A stretch of DNA of 64,000 nucleotides, taken from Rhodoferax sp. GTDB taxonomy: Bacteria > Pseudomonadota > Gammaproteobacteria > Burkholderiales > Burkholderiaceae_C. The translations under genes and the position numbers were made by a program. Where the stretch lies: the NCBI GenBank assembly GCA_024235935.1, contig JACKLL010000010.1, positions 1-64,000 on the forward strand, in the 5' to 3' direction. Of the stretch, positions 1 to 10,638 are shown piece after piece. The notes beneath the pieces are model-generated. The model worked only from the letters and a program-made list of their open reading frames with translations, ran no database searches and had not been told where the DNA came from. Within the stretch, counting starts at the first letter, position 1; every line of letters starts with the position of its first letter.

Positions 1-142
1 TCTGCTCGGCATGCGCTTTCGCGTCGAATCGCATGCCGGCACGTTGACCATCCGCAGCGCACCAGGTTCAGGTACCGTCGTGACCGCCGTGCTCCCGGCC
101 GTGCCGGCGACGTCCGAGGCAAGCGCGGCAGCGAGCGCGTAA
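1..142 (+). CDS. Sensor histidine kinase, C-terminal fragment
   Basis: The window opens inside this gene; only the last 46 codons (reading frame from base 2, TAA at 140-142) are present. The segment GMRFRVESHAGTLTI followed by SAPGSGTVV matches the end of a HATPase_c domain of NarX/NarL-type (HisKA_3) kinases, where a conserved arginine and a GxGT turn close the ATP pocket. A short alanine-rich tail follows. The kinase would phosphorylate a response regulator lying to the left of the window. It converges on katE. Sensing domain and partner cannot be seen. The family assignment rests on this short motif alone. Confidence 0.7.
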   Translation, partial: LLGMRFRVESHAGTLTIRSAPGSGTVVTAVLPAVPATSEASAAASA

Positions 143-160
143 ACGGGTTCGTCGCATTGA

Positions 161-230
161 CCTGACCGTATTTGCAGGCCCTTACGGGCCGGCGGACCTG
201 AATCGAACCAGGTCCACCTGCCGCAAAGGG

Positions 231-235
<5 letters not shown>
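161..235. terminator. Branched inverted repeat between convergent genes, possible bidirectional terminator
   Basis: An outer stem CCTGACC (161-167) pairs with GGTCAGG (229-235), extended by TTTGC (171-175) with GCAAA (223-227). Inside are two perfect hairpins: GGCCC/GGGCC (177-190, loop TTAC) and GGACCTG/CAGGTCC (194-215). The structure fills the gap between the kinase stop at 142 and the katE stop at 231, so bidirectional termination is the simplest role. No U-tract is present. The acceptor-like 7-bp stem gives a superficial tRNA look, but no D, anticodon and T arm arrangement can be fitted. Confidence 0.4.
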
Positions 236-2345
<2,110 letters not shown>

Positions 2346-2375
2346 GGCATATCTCTCCCTGCAATGGATGAACGC

Positions 2376-2627
2376 TCAGTGGCGCAAGGACAGCACGTCT
2401 CTTTTCGCGTGCTTGCGACCGGCTTGCTCCGCCTCCTTCATCTCGCGCGCCTGCGCTGCGTTGCGCGGCGCCGCATCTTTCGCAGCCTGATCGACGCGGC
2501 CGTCTTCGACGAACTGTTCGACCGACTTGCGGTAGCGACTTGCCGCTTCGTAATTGCCTTCGCCTTGCAGTTCGCGGCGCTTGCGGTCCGCTTCCTGAAG
2601 CTTGTGGGTAGGTGTCGGATGGGTCAT
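2376..2627 (-). CDS. Small charged hypothetical protein upstream of katE
   Basis: An 83-residue, strongly charged, helical protein without signal peptide or membrane segment. The sequence is rich in Lys, Arg, Glu, Gln and Ala, with heptad-like spacing compatible with a short coiled coil. A clear AGGAG ribosome site sits just upstream of the ATG at 2627, so this is very likely a real gene even though I recognise no family. It is followed after 30 bases by katE, which suggests co-expression under oxidative or stationary-phase stress. No catalytic motif is visible. Function unknown. Confidence 0.7.
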   Translation of the reverse strand: MTHPTPTHKLQEADRKRRELQGEGNYEAASRYRKSVEQFVEDGRVDQAAKDAAPRNAAQAREMKEAEQAGRKHAKRDVLSLRH

Positions 2628-2699
2628 GGGTCAATCTCCTGTTGGCGAGACCAGCGTGGCCTCGGGGTCAAGGATCGGACATGCGCGCGGCAAGGCATA

Positions 2700-2713
2700 T
2701 CGGCGATCGCCGA
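2700..2713. promoter_or_regulatory. 14-bp perfect palindrome in divergent intergenic region
   Basis: TCGGCGATCGCCGA is a perfect palindrome lying between the divergent katE-unit gene (start 2627) and the cupin gene (start 2900). It could be an operator for either promoter. No regulator family was recognised from it, and GC-rich palindromes of this size can occur by chance. Confidence 0.25.
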
Positions 2714-2899
2714 ACCGTCCTGTCAGCGCAAACTGACACGCCAACCGGTGGACGACACGCTGTTTCGGCGCGCGCCTCCTGCCAAAGGTGTCGACGCGCG
2801 GCATTTGCGGTGCACCGAATTCACGTAGAGTTCCCTGGCCGAGGGCGGCTGCCATCAGACGCGTGGGGTCGGGCAGCCTTTTTCAGAGGGAAACACACC

Positions 2900-3211
2900 A
2901 TGCAGATCCATCGCAGCAAATCCTTCACCGCCGAGCGTCCCTGGGGCGCGATCGACATCGCCGTGATGAACGGCATCTCCACCCGCCTGCACTGGACCGA
3001 CCAGCCATACCGCTGGCATGTCAATGACGGGCAGGAGGTGTTTGCCGTCATGGACGGCCGGGTCGACATGCGCTATCGCCAGGACGGTGTCGAGCATTCG
3101 GTGACGCTCGAGGCCGGGGACATCTTCTATGCGTCGGTGGGCACCGAGCATGTGGCGCACCCGATCGGCGAGGCGCGCATTCTGGTGGTGGAACAGCAGG
3201 GCAGCGTGTAG
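2900..3211 (+). CDS. Small cupin-domain protein
   Basis: A 103-residue single-domain cupin. The two cupin motifs are visible: the region around YRWHVNDGQEVFAVMDG (residues about 35-50), with the His and Glu positions of motif 1, and the AGDIFYASVGTEHVAHP segment of motif 2. This gives a small metal-binding beta-barrel; substrates of such stand-alone cupins are usually unknown (sugar isomerase-like, sensory or dioxygenase roles). An AGAGGG stretch about 10 bases upstream supports the ATG at 2900. The gene stands alone, divergent from the katE unit and convergent with the M15 peptidase. Confidence 0.8.
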   Translation: MQIHRSKSFTAERPWGAIDIAVMNGISTRLHWTDQPYRWHVNDGQEVFAVMDGRVDMRYRQDGVEHSVTLEAGDIFYASVGTEHVAHPIGEARILVVEQQGSV

Positions 3212-3218
3212 ACAGCCC

Positions 3219-3241
3219 GACCGGCGTCTGGCGCGCCGGTC
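3219..3241. terminator. Hairpin between convergent cupin and M15 genes
   Basis: GACCGGCG (3219-3226) pairs perfectly with CGCCGGTC (3234-3241) around a 7-base loop. It lies in the 34-base gap between the cupin stop (3211) and the peptidase stop (3246), which suits a shared bidirectional terminator, although there is no T-run on either side. Confidence 0.45.
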
Positions 3242-3245
3242 GCCG

Positions 3246-3854
3246 TCAGGCGAACACGGGCCGGTCGTCGGCGACGAAACCGCGCAGCTGGGCCAGCATC
3301 TGGCGTTCGCTCAGGTCGGTGGCCCAGGCCGGACGCAGCTGGAAGTGCGGCTCGTCGACGATGGACTTCCAGCTGCCGCCCCACTCCAGCCCCAGCTCCA
3401 TACCCAGCGCGCCAACCGCCTTGTACTTGGGTGACTCACCGAGATAGCGCGTGCCTTCGAACACCCCGACGTCGAACGCGATGCCGAAGTTGTGATTGGA
3501 ATAACCACCACGCGCATTGGTGACCTTGCGCCCCGGCTGCGTACGGCCCTGCGCATACAGGGCGTTCTGCTCGGCATAGGTCCGCAGCCCGCTGATGACC
3601 TTGATCTGTATGCCATTGCGCGCGGCTTTCTGCACCAGTGCCCGCGCAAGAGGACGCACCTGGGGCTGCAGCGTTGCAATGACTTTCTCGCTACGCGCGT
3701 CAACCTCCGAGATGGCTTCGGCGGGCTGCACGCCATCGACTTTTGCCTTGACGATTTGCGCGTAGATGGCGCCCCAGGTTTCGGTCCCGGCCCGTCCGTC
3801 CACCTGCACGCCCAGCTTCTTCTGAACGGCGGCAATCATGTCTTCGATACGCAT
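3246..3854 (-). CDS. M15-family peptidoglycan peptidase (VanY/endolysin-like)
   Basis: Zinc peptidase expected to cut peptidoglycan stem peptides (D,D-carboxypeptidase or L-alanyl-D-glutamate endopeptidase). Residues 1-40 resemble a small peptidoglycan-binding helix bundle. The M15 core follows, with zinc ligands His121 and Asp128 in SNHNFGIAFD and His170 in DEPHFQL, and Asp167/Glu168 close to the catalytic acid position. No signal peptide is visible in the 202 residues, which is more like a phage-type endolysin or a protein with unusual export. AGGGAG precedes the ATG at 3854. There are no phage genes nearby, so a domesticated lysin is one possibility. Confidence 0.85.
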   Translation of the reverse strand: MRIEDMIAAVQKKLGVQVDGRAGTETWGAIYAQIVKAKVDGVQPAEAISEVDARSEKVIATLQPQVRPLARALVQKAARNGIQIKVISGLRTYAEQNALYAQGRTQPGRKVTNARGGYSNHNFGIAFDVGVFEGTRYLGESPKYKAVGALGMELGLEWGGSWKSIVDEPHFQLRPAWATDLSERQMLAQLRGFVADDRPVFA

Positions 3855-3991
3855 GGTGCGACTCCCTTCGATCGGCGTGCCGCGTCGGGCGCGAACGCCC
3901 TCACCGGCGTGCGGCGAACTTCAGCATAACCCGCTTGCGCCGCTTAGGGAAGGGCCGGGCGTCATCGAGGCACGCCGGCCGCTGCCCTGCA

Positions 3992-4468
3992 TCAGGTACC
4001 CGTCGGCATCAGCACATGGGTACGCACCGACACGTCCGCGCCGTCGATCAGTATTTCGCCGGCGGTGATCGGCAAGCTGAAGCGCCGCGGACCGGCACTG
4101 CCGGGGTTGACGAAGATCACACCGTCGCGCTCTTCGACCCGCGGCTTGTGCGAGTGCCCGGACACCACCACCCGCACACCTGCTGCGTGCGGGTCGATGT
4201 CGAGTGCGGCCAGATCATGGATGGCGTAAAGCGCGAACGCGCCCAGCTGCAGCCTTGCGGTTTCGCGCAAGGGCGCCGCCCATGCGCCGTGGTCGTTGTT
4301 GCCAAGAACCGCCGTGACCGGCGCAATGGTCGCCAACGCCGCCAGGATGGCACCGTCGCAGATATCGCCGGCATGCACAATGTGGTCGCTGCCAGCGAGG
4401 AAGGCCATGGCCTGCGGGCGCAGCAGGCCATGGGTGTCGGATATGAGGCCGATGCGGGTCACGGTCAT
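3992..4468 (-). CDS. YfcE/MJ0936-type metallophosphoesterase
   Basis: Small single-domain phosphodiesterase of the calcineurin-like superfamily, 158 residues. All metal ligands are present: Asp11 and His13 in SDTHG, Asp35 in HAGD, Asn58 in GNNDH, His84, and the pair His105/His107 in GHSH. Such enzymes hydrolyse phosphodiester bonds with Mn or similar ions; physiological substrates are mostly unknown. It lies 21 bases downstream of the GNAT gene on the same strand and is probably co-transcribed with it. Confidence 0.9.
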   Translation of the reverse strand: MTVTRIGLISDTHGLLRPQAMAFLAGSDHIVHAGDICDGAILAALATIAPVTAVLGNNDHGAWAAPLRETARLQLGAFALYAIHDLAALDIDPHAAGVRVVVSGHSHKPRVEERDGVIFVNPGSAGPRRFSLPITAGEILIDGADVSVRTHVLMPTGT

Positions 4469-4489
4469 GGCCTTGCCCTGTGCTGCGGA

Positions 4490-4921
4490 TCAGGTCTCGT
4501 CGACATAGCCATTGCGATACGCCGCATCGGCGTCCTCGAAGATCGCCATGGCCGTGCGCATGCGCCTGAAGCCGAAGCGACGGTAGAACGGCTCCTTGCC
4601 CGGCACCGCATACAGAATGATCTTGCGGTGCCCGCGCGAGAGCGTGACCAGCCGCTCGACCATCTGCTGCCCCAGGCCCAGCCCCTGGTAGTCGGGCAGG
4701 AACGCCACGTCGCAGATGTACGAACAGTCGATACCGTCGGCCAGCGCCCGGCCCGCACCGACCAGCCTGCCGTCGTCAAAGACGAAGCAGCGGAACATGC
4801 TGTGGCTGAACGCGGTTCGCAAGCCATCCGGCTGCTTGTTGCCCAGTGGCGCGGCACGGTACATCGCCGCCAGTTCGCTCCAGTCGATCGCGTCGATGGA
4901 TTCGGACCAGGTCAGAGCCAT
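4490..4921 (-). CDS. GNAT-family N-acetyltransferase
   Basis: A 143-residue acetyl-CoA-dependent acyltransferase. The central block runs from CDVAFLPDYQGLGLGQQ (acetyl-CoA pyrophosphate loop, QxxGxG) into a helix and then the EPFYRRFGF segment typical of the C-terminal half of GNAT proteins. I chose the ATG at 4921 because GGGAGGCGGC lies directly before it and the protein then begins where GNAT folds begin. A longer in-frame reading to 5134 adds low-quality sequence and runs toward the opposite-strand thioesterase promoter. Substrate unknown. It appears to form a two-gene unit with the phosphoesterase downstream. Confidence 0.88.
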   Translation of the reverse strand: MALTWSESIDAIDWSELAAMYRAAPLGNKQPDGLRTAFSHSMFRCFVFDDGRLVGAGRALADGIDCSYICDVAFLPDYQGLGLGQQMVERLVTLSRGHRKIILYAVPGKEPFYRRFGFRRMRTAMAIFEDADAAYRNGYVDET

Positions 4922-5154
4922 GCCGCCTCCCATGGCTGACAGCGCAGCCGGATCATGACGCCCACTCCCCGATCCGCCAAATACCCGACGCCCGCAGACA
5001 CCGTCTTGCACCCATCCATGCCAGCCACCTCCACGAGTCCACAGCAACAATCCCTCGCAAGCATAACCAGGCCCGCGTGCCGACGCCGGCAGACGGCATC
5101 GCAGCTGGATATAGTCAGTCCATTCACCCGCCACTCGCTGACCCTGGACCCACC

Positions 5155-5577
5155 ATGCGCATCTGGAAACAAGACATCTCGACCGACATCCTCACCGCCA
5201 TCCACAAGGACACCGCCGTCGAATGGCTGGGCATGGAGTTTCTCGAGGTCGGCGACGATTTCATCCGGGCCCGGGTGCCGGTGGACAAGCGCACGCGCCA
5301 GCCCTACGGTCTGCTGCATGGTGGTGTGTCGGTGGTGCTGGCCGAAACACTGGGCTCCTGCGGCGCCGCCTATGCCGCACCGGACGGCCATCGCTGCGTC
5401 GGACTCGACATCAACGCCAACCATCTCAAGGGCGCCACCAGCGGCTGGGTCAGCGGGATCACGCGTCCCATCCATATCGGACGCAGTACCCAGGTCTGGC
5501 AGATCGACATGCACAACGAGGCCGGTGAGCTGACCTGCGTATCGCGCATCACGATGGCGGTGCTGGCGCCGCGCTGA
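5155..5577 (+). CDS. Hotdog-fold PaaI-type thioesterase
   Basis: A 140-residue hotdog thioesterase that hydrolyses acyl-CoA thioesters in the cytoplasm. The family hallmark is YGLLHGGVSVVLAETLGS (residues about 50-67), with the catalytic acid on the hotdog helix, followed by GLDINANHLKG and the closing strands. The closest well-known relatives are the PaaI/YdiI/EntH hot-dog enzymes. Whether it acts on aromatic acyl-CoA, menaquinone precursors or general cleanup cannot be told from context. It converges on the cobalamin adenosyltransferase. Confidence 0.88.
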   Translation: MRIWKQDISTDILTAIHKDTAVEWLGMEFLEVGDDFIRARVPVDKRTRQPYGLLHGGVSVVLAETLGSCGAAYAAPDGHRCVGLDINANHLKGATSGWVSGITRPIHIGRSTQVWQIDMHNEAGELTCVSRITMAVLAPR

Positions 5578-5600
5578 CCCGGCACGGTGCCGCAGCGAAC

Positions 5601-6191
5601 TCAGGTGGCGTTGTCGTCGTCCGCGCCGCGCGCCATGCGCTCGCTCTTCCAGTAGACGTCGTCACCGACCGTGCCATCGGTACGGTAGCGGTTGAGCACC
5701 CGTGCCAGCACGAACATCAGGTCGCTCAGGCGGTTGAGGTACTGGCGCGGCGTCGGCTTGAGATCGTCGCGCGCCTGCAGCGCGATCACCGCGCGTTCGG
5801 CGCGCCGTGCCACGGTACGGCAGATATGCGCCTGCGATGCGGCCCGGGTACCGGCCGGCAGGATGAACTCCTCGAGCTTGGGCAGGGTTTCGTTGTGTTC
5901 GGCCAGCGCCTGATCGAGCACCAGCAGGGCCTCGGGCTTGAGCAGTTCGAAACCGGGAATCGACAGTTCGCCGCCCAGGTTGAACAGCTGGTGCTGGACC
6001 TCGACCAGCAGCGTGCGCACGGCGGCGGGCATGTCCTCGCACAGCAGCACACCGATGTGCGAGTTGAGCTCATCGACATCGCCCATGGCGTGGACCCGCA
6101 GGTCGTTCTTGGAAACCCGGGTGTTGTCACCCAGTCCGGTGGTTCCGTCATCGCCGGTGCGGGTGGCGATCTGTGTCAAGCGTTTGCCCAT
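5601..6191 (-). CDS. Cob(I)alamin adenosyltransferase, PduO/MMAB type
   Basis: Transfers the adenosyl group of ATP to cob(I)alamin to make adenosylcobalamin. The 196-residue protein has the N-terminal ATP-binding signature TRTGDDGTTGLGD, a central helix bundle including the RRAER stretch, and the C-terminal LNRLSDLMFVLAR helix with its conserved Asn-Arg-Leu-Ser, all diagnostic of the PduO family rather than CobA/BtuR. The enzyme either serves cobalamin salvage or feeds a B12-dependent enzyme encoded elsewhere; no B12 gene is adjacent. Start ATG at 6191. Confidence 0.93.
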   Translation of the reverse strand: MGKRLTQIATRTGDDGTTGLGDNTRVSKNDLRVHAMGDVDELNSHIGVLLCEDMPAAVRTLLVEVQHQLFNLGGELSIPGFELLKPEALLVLDQALAEHNETLPKLEEFILPAGTRAASQAHICRTVARRAERAVIALQARDDLKPTPRQYLNRLSDLMFVLARVLNRYRTDGTVGDDVYWKSERMARGADDDNAT

Positions 6192-6257
6192 AGTGTCATG
6201 ACTCCTTTTGCGGACGCCATTGTCGCGCCACCGCGCACGAGCGAACCAACAGCCGTG

Positions 6258-7310
6258 TCAGCGAATCCGTGTCGTCATGAAGTTCACCTCAACGCGCCGG
6301 TTCGGCAGCAGGCATTCCAATTCCTCGGCACGTGACCCAAACTTTCCCTCACATGCACTGACGGGATCGCGCTCGCCGCGCACCGCGGTACTGATCAGCG
6401 ACGGCGCAACACCCTTGTCCTGCAACAAGCGGCTGACAGTCTGGACCCGCGCGCGGGCCAGCGCCTCGTTGTAGTCGGTCTTGCCGGTGCGATCGGCATG
6501 TCCGACCAGTTGAACCTGGACCAGGGTGCTGCCGGCCTCGCCCGCACGGCGCACCGCAGCATCCAGGCGTTCGAGCGTCATGGCGCGCGCCTGGTCGGCC
6601 TGGTAGCGGTCATGGTTGAACAGGATATTGACCTGGAATTCGAACGGTTGCGGCAGCGGCCTGGGTGCAGGCACGACTGGCGGCGGCGCTGGCACGACCA
6701 CGGCGACTACCGGCGCTACCGGCTTGGGCAGGCATGTCTCGGCCGTCGCGCCAGCAAGGGCCAGTGCATCTTCGGCCATCTGCACATAGGGCTTCGCATG
6801 GCGCCAGCCTTGCTGGCGGTGTTCATTGCCGGCATGTACCAACTCGACCTCGGCGCAGGCAAGCTGGTCGGCCACGCATTGCAGACCGGCATGCGAACGG
6901 AGCCTGTCGGCCGCCGCCCACAGGTCGGGGCGCAAACGGTCAGCGTCGTTGACCAGCCGCGTATCCATTGGCAATGGGCTGGCGCCACGCTCCATTTGCT
7001 GCACCAGGGACAGCGATTCGTTCAGCGCCTCCTGCGGAAACGCGCTACGGTCGTTGCGACTGTATTCATGGAACGCGGTGTCAAGCCAGCACTGGGCTTT
7101 GGCCAGGTGATAGTCGCGCAGCGGCCGACCCTTGTCGTTCAATGCACGGATACGCGCCTGGGCCTGCTCGAACGTCTGATAGTCGGCGTGGATGGCGCGG
7201 TCGCTGATGCGCTGGTCTGCGGGAGTCAGGTTCTGCGCCTGCACTGCGGCGCCGGACAGCAGGCACGCCAGCATCATCAGCCGCAGTGGTGGGAGGCAAG
7301 TGGGATTCAT
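6258..7310 (-). CDS. OmpA-family peptidoglycan-anchoring outer-membrane protein
   Basis: Last gene of the surface-protein cluster, 350 residues. A signal peptide (residues 1-26, ending AVQA) is followed by an about 190-residue alpha-helical region, a Pro/Val-rich linker (about 205-230), and a C-terminal OmpA-like domain from about 232. The domain starts with NILFNHDRYQ and carries VGHADRTGKTDYNEALARAR, including the Asp and Arg that hold diaminopimelate of peptidoglycan. The start at 7310 gives the signal peptide at the right place; an upstream extension to 7439 would overlap the barrel gene and is not convincing. It lies 37 bases after the barrel gene. Likely role: fixing the barrel or giant protein to the cell wall. 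Confidence 0.88.
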   Translation of the reverse strand: MNPTCLPPLRLMMLACLLSGAAVQAQNLTPADQRISDRAIHADYQTFEQAQARIRALNDKGRPLRDYHLAKAQCWLDTAFHEYSRNDRSAFPQEALNESLSLVQQMERGASPLPMDTRLVNDADRLRPDLWAAADRLRSHAGLQCVADQLACAEVELVHAGNEHRQQGWRHAKPYVQMAEDALALAGATAETCLPKPVAPVVAVVVPAPPPVVPAPRPLPQPFEFQVNILFNHDRYQADQARAMTLERLDAAVRRAGEAGSTLVQVQLVGHADRTGKTDYNEALARARVQTVSRLLQDKGVAPSLISTAVRGERDPVSACEGKFGSRAEELECLLPNRRVEVNFMTTRIR

Positions 7311-7347
7311 GTCGTAAGGTCTCAATAGTGGCAGGGTCTGCGGCGCA

Positions 7348-10300
7348 TCAGCCGCCGCGCTCCAGCGACCGGTTGACGGCTGGCTTATCGCTGCGGAAAA
7401 CGTCTTCATCAAACTTCCAGCGCAAGCGGATGTAGGCACCCTTGCGGGTGTAATCGGAACCGGTCAGGTCGCGGTCATAGAAGCCGCTCCAATTCAGTCC
7501 CGCGGCCAACCACAGGTTGGTCTGCACCTGGTAGCCCACTTCCACGCCTTGCGCCCACTGCCGGGCATTGCCGGTGTTGCTCATCAGCACGCTGGTCATC
7601 AGCGAGCCGCTCCACTTTTCCGTGAAGTCGTACACCATGCGGCCGCCCAGCAGCAAAGCCGTGTAGGAGTCCCGCACACCGTCGATGTCCTCGTTGACCC
7701 ATTTGGCTGCGACCCGGCCGGTCCACCACCAAGGTCGGCTCGGATGGTAGTCGGCATGTGTCGACACGATGTGCGTGCGACGTTCGTTGCGCGGCGACAC
7801 GCTGGCATCTTTCTCCAGCTTGTATTCGTAACGCGCCAGCGCATTCACACGGTTGGTGTCGGTGTCGCGGTAGGCCGCGCCGATCTGGAATCGGTTCTGT
7901 ACCAGGTCGCCGGTGGCGCGGTTGTCTTGCACCAAAAGGTAGTTGCGCGCCAGCAGTGTCCAGTCGCGGTCGAGCTTGCGCGCCACCATCAGCGTCGACA
8001 GCCAGCTGTCGTTGCCGGCAATCGCCGCTGTCGAATCGGCGCGGCGCCATTCCAGCCGGCCGGAGGCACGCCACAACGGATGCGCACTCCAGTCGGCACC
8101 TGCGGTCAGCGCAGTGGCCTGCTGGCCGCCACCTGACAACACGACGAGCCGCTCGGCACCCGTGCTCAGGCGCAGCCCTTCGGCCACATTCCAGACATTG
8201 CGCACGCCGGAGGCAAGCTGTACATCCTGCGCGTTGATCGCATCGCGCACCCGATACTCGCTGAACACCTGGCCACCGACCATGTAGTCGGTCTCGACTC
8301 CGGCCACCAGCACATTGCTGCGCGCCGAGGGGCTGATCGAATACAGCGATGAAAGGCCCGATTGCGATTCGACTCTCCCATACAACTTGGTACGCTCGGC
8401 CAGCTGGTAATCGGCGCCGATCGCGGCCCGGCGACGCGAATCGCCATTGACCGCCACCTCGACCTCGCCACGCAAACCGAGCCTGTCGGTGGCACGGTAG
8501 CTGGCACCCAGCCGCAATGTCTGCGCGTCGAGTGTCTCGGGAACGCTGGCCGCGCCACTGGTGGCGGGAAACACCGCACCGTTGTTGACCAACGGCAGAC
8601 CGCTGGCTGGATCGATCGTACCGTTGCCGTTGCCGTAGAAACCACCGCCATTGCCACTGAAGATAGACCCATTGATACCCGCGCCCAGTGGGGCGGTGAC
8701 CGGTTGGGCCACCGACAGACCATTGCCATTGGCGCTGCGTTCCTCGTGGATGTCGCGCACCGCAATGTCCAGTGTCAGGCGCTCGGTAGCCTGGTACGCC
8801 AGTCCCAACTGCGCGCCGCGACGCTCGGCCTGGCTGATACGGTCCTGAGAGCTGACCGCCTCGCCATAGAGCTTCATGCGCTCGCTCAATGCCGTCTCGC
8901 CCACCACGCCCGCGTCACGCCGTCCACCGGCAAACGCCGCGGCCTGGTTGTTGAAACCCGCATCGCTGCGTGCGGCATAGGCGCGCAACTTGTTGCTGCC
9001 ATCGTCGTGGCGCAGTTCGACCCGTGCCGCGTTGCCACTGACCTCGCCCACCGACGCGGCCAGCGCCGGCGTGACATAGCTATTGACACCATTGGTGTTG
9101 ACGTTCGATGTGGTACGCGCGACCTCCAGCACCAGCCAGGTATGGTCGCCAAGCTTGAGGCCAAGGTTGGCGCTGCCCATGCGAAACGGTGCCAGCGGGT
9201 TCAGGTCGCGCACCAGAGACCCCCCCACTTGCAGCTTATCGTTGACATGGAACTGGCCGTCGGCGCCGATCAGCCAGAACGATTCTCCGCCCTGCTCGAC
9301 CTCATAGGTGATGCGCACAGAAACCGGGTTCAGGTTTGCATCGACCGATGGCACCGGCTGGCTGAACAGGATGCGACCGGAAAACGGCTCGAATGTGTAG
9401 TCGACATAACGCGTCAGCGGCGAGGCGCTCAGGATACGGGCTGGCTGGTTGCGGTCGCGCACCACCAGTTCGACCTTCTCGCTGTTCTGGAGCCCACTGT
9501 TGTTCGAGACCGCATATGGGCCCGACACGCCGCGTCCGGCAAATTCCTCGATCACCTGTTTGAGGTTGTCCCGCGCTGCATAGAAGTTGGCGTGGTAGCG
9601 GTCGCTCTCGCCATGCAGTCGCAAGCCGGTCACGGTGCGGTTGTAGTTGCCGAGTTGGCGCAGTTCCAGCCCGGCGGTAGCGCCGCCGCCACTGAGTTGC
9701 GAGAAACCCGAGCCGGTGCTGAAGTCGCCGAACAACGCGTAATGGCGATCCTTGTCGATGCGCACATACAACGGACTGGTCGAGCGCGCATCGAAGCCAC
9801 GCAGCGAGGCGTCGCCGTACACCGGGTACATCTGCTCAGGCTGGATATCGCGCAGCAGGCGTTCGCGGGTGTCCTTGTCCGAGTCGTAGGCGGCCGTCAG
9901 CAGGTACTCGCCCTTGATCATGCCCTTGATGAAGAATGCGGTGCGATAGGCGTAGCTGGATTTGCCGTTGTTGAACTGGTATTCGAATTTCCGGATCTCC
10001 TGCTCGAACACATCTTCGCTGCGTGGCGCAGCGAGTTGTGCGTTCGAGCCGCGCCCGAAATGGACCACGCCCTCGACCAGGCCCACCGCAAGCAGGTCGC
10101 GCATCTCAGGCAGAAAGTGCACGGTGCCGCTGGCCTGTTCGCGGCCGGCCGTCACCCGCACCTGCACCTCCATGGGTTCGGCCGGCGCCAGCAGTTCAAA
10201 TTCACCGCGCCCGGCAATCACCTTGAGCTGGGTGCCGGGAATGACCCGGTCCATGTCGCGTGCGCCGGGGCCGAGTTCGTCGGTCCTTGCACCCGGCAGC

Positions 10301-10638
10301 AACAGACGCCCGCCGCTGGTCTCGATGGTCACCAGCGCATCCTCGGTTGCCTGCGCACCGTCTTTGGTCAACAGCCGCACCGTGAAGCGCACCCGCGACT
10401 GGCCATCGGCCGGTACGCCGTTGCGGTCCAGTTCAACAATGACCCGATCGATCCGTATATTCGCGGCGTAATCAAATGGGCCGATGCTCTGGCTGAACAC
10501 CGTGGGCCGCCCGCTGTCGACGGGCTGGGCCCAGCCAATCGTCGGGGCCAGCCACTGGCCAATCGCCAGCACCACGGCCGTGGCGCCGCCAAAGTGCAAA
10601 CGCGTCTGCATGTCGGGGTTCGTGTCAGCGCGGCGCAT
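7348..10638 (-). CDS. Large outer-membrane beta-barrel protein with N-terminal Ig-like domain
   Basis: A 1096-residue exported protein. Residues 1-38 are a signal sequence. About 60-200 form an invasin-like Ig domain (DRVIVELDRNGVPADGQS, then strand-rich sequence). From about 220 to the end come alternating amphipathic beta-strands with aromatic girdles and many turns (YPVYGDASLRGFD, YVRIDKDRHYALFGDFSTG), closing in YIRLRWKF near the C-terminus, as expected for a large outer-membrane barrel. It has no TonB box or plug. The start at 10638 has GGAGG six bases upstream and overlaps the preceding gene by 14 bases, so translation is probably coupled. An alternative start at 10611 would shorten the signal peptide. 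It may dock or export the giant protein encoded just upstream. Confidence 0.82.
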   Translation of the reverse strand: MRRADTNPDMQTRLHFGGATAVVLAIGQWLAPTIGWAQPVDSGRPTVFSQSIGPFDYAANIRIDRVIVELDRNGVPADGQSRVRFTVRLLTKDGAQATEDALVTIETSGGRLLLPGARTDELGPGARDMDRVIPGTQLKVIAGRGEFELLAPAEPMEVQVRVTAGREQASGTVHFLPEMRDLLAVGLVEGVVHFGRGSNAQLAAPRSEDVFEQEIRKFEYQFNNGKSSYAYRTAFFIKGMIKGEYLLTAAYDSDKDTRERLLRDIQPEQMYPVYGDASLRGFDARSTSPLYVRIDKDRHYALFGDFSTGSGFSQLSGGGATAGLELRQLGNYNRTVTGLRLHGESDRYHANFYAARDNLKQVIEEFAGRGVSGPYAVSNNSGLQNSEKVELVVRDRNQPARILSASPLTRYVDYTFEPFSGRILFSQPVPSVDANLNPVSVRITYEVEQGGESFWLIGADGQFHVNDKLQVGGSLVRDLNPLAPFRMGSANLGLKLGDHTWLVLEVARTTSNVNTNGVNSYVTPALAASVGEVSGNAARVELRHDDGSNKLRAYAARSDAGFNNQAAAFAGGRRDAGVVGETALSERMKLYGEAVSSQDRISQAERRGAQLGLAYQATERLTLDIAVRDIHEERSANGNGLSVAQPVTAPLGAGINGSIFSGNGGGFYGNGNGTIDPASGLPLVNNGAVFPATSGAASVPETLDAQTLRLGASYRATDRLGLRGEVEVAVNGDSRRRAAIGADYQLAERTKLYGRVESQSGLSSLYSISPSARSNVLVAGVETDYMVGGQVFSEYRVRDAINAQDVQLASGVRNVWNVAEGLRLSTGAERLVVLSGGGQQATALTAGADWSAHPLWRASGRLEWRRADSTAAIAGNDSWLSTLMVARKLDRDWTLLARNYLLVQDNRATGDLVQNRFQIGAAYRDTDTNRVNALARYEYKLEKDASVSPRNERRTHIVSTHADYHPSRPWWWTGRVAAKWVNEDIDGVRDSYTALLLGGRMVYDFTEKWSGSLMTSVLMSNTGNARQWAQGVEVGYQVQTNLWLAAGLNWSGFYDRDLTGSDYTRKGAYIRLRWKFDEDVFRSDKPAVNRSLERGG

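Noticed and set aside
4922..5134. Longer GNAT protein starting at 5134
   Set aside because: The added N-terminus has no GNAT homology, whereas ATG at 4921 has a strong ribosome site.
7311..7439. Extended start for the OmpA-family protein
   Set aside because: It would bury the signal peptide 43 residues inside and overlap the barrel gene.
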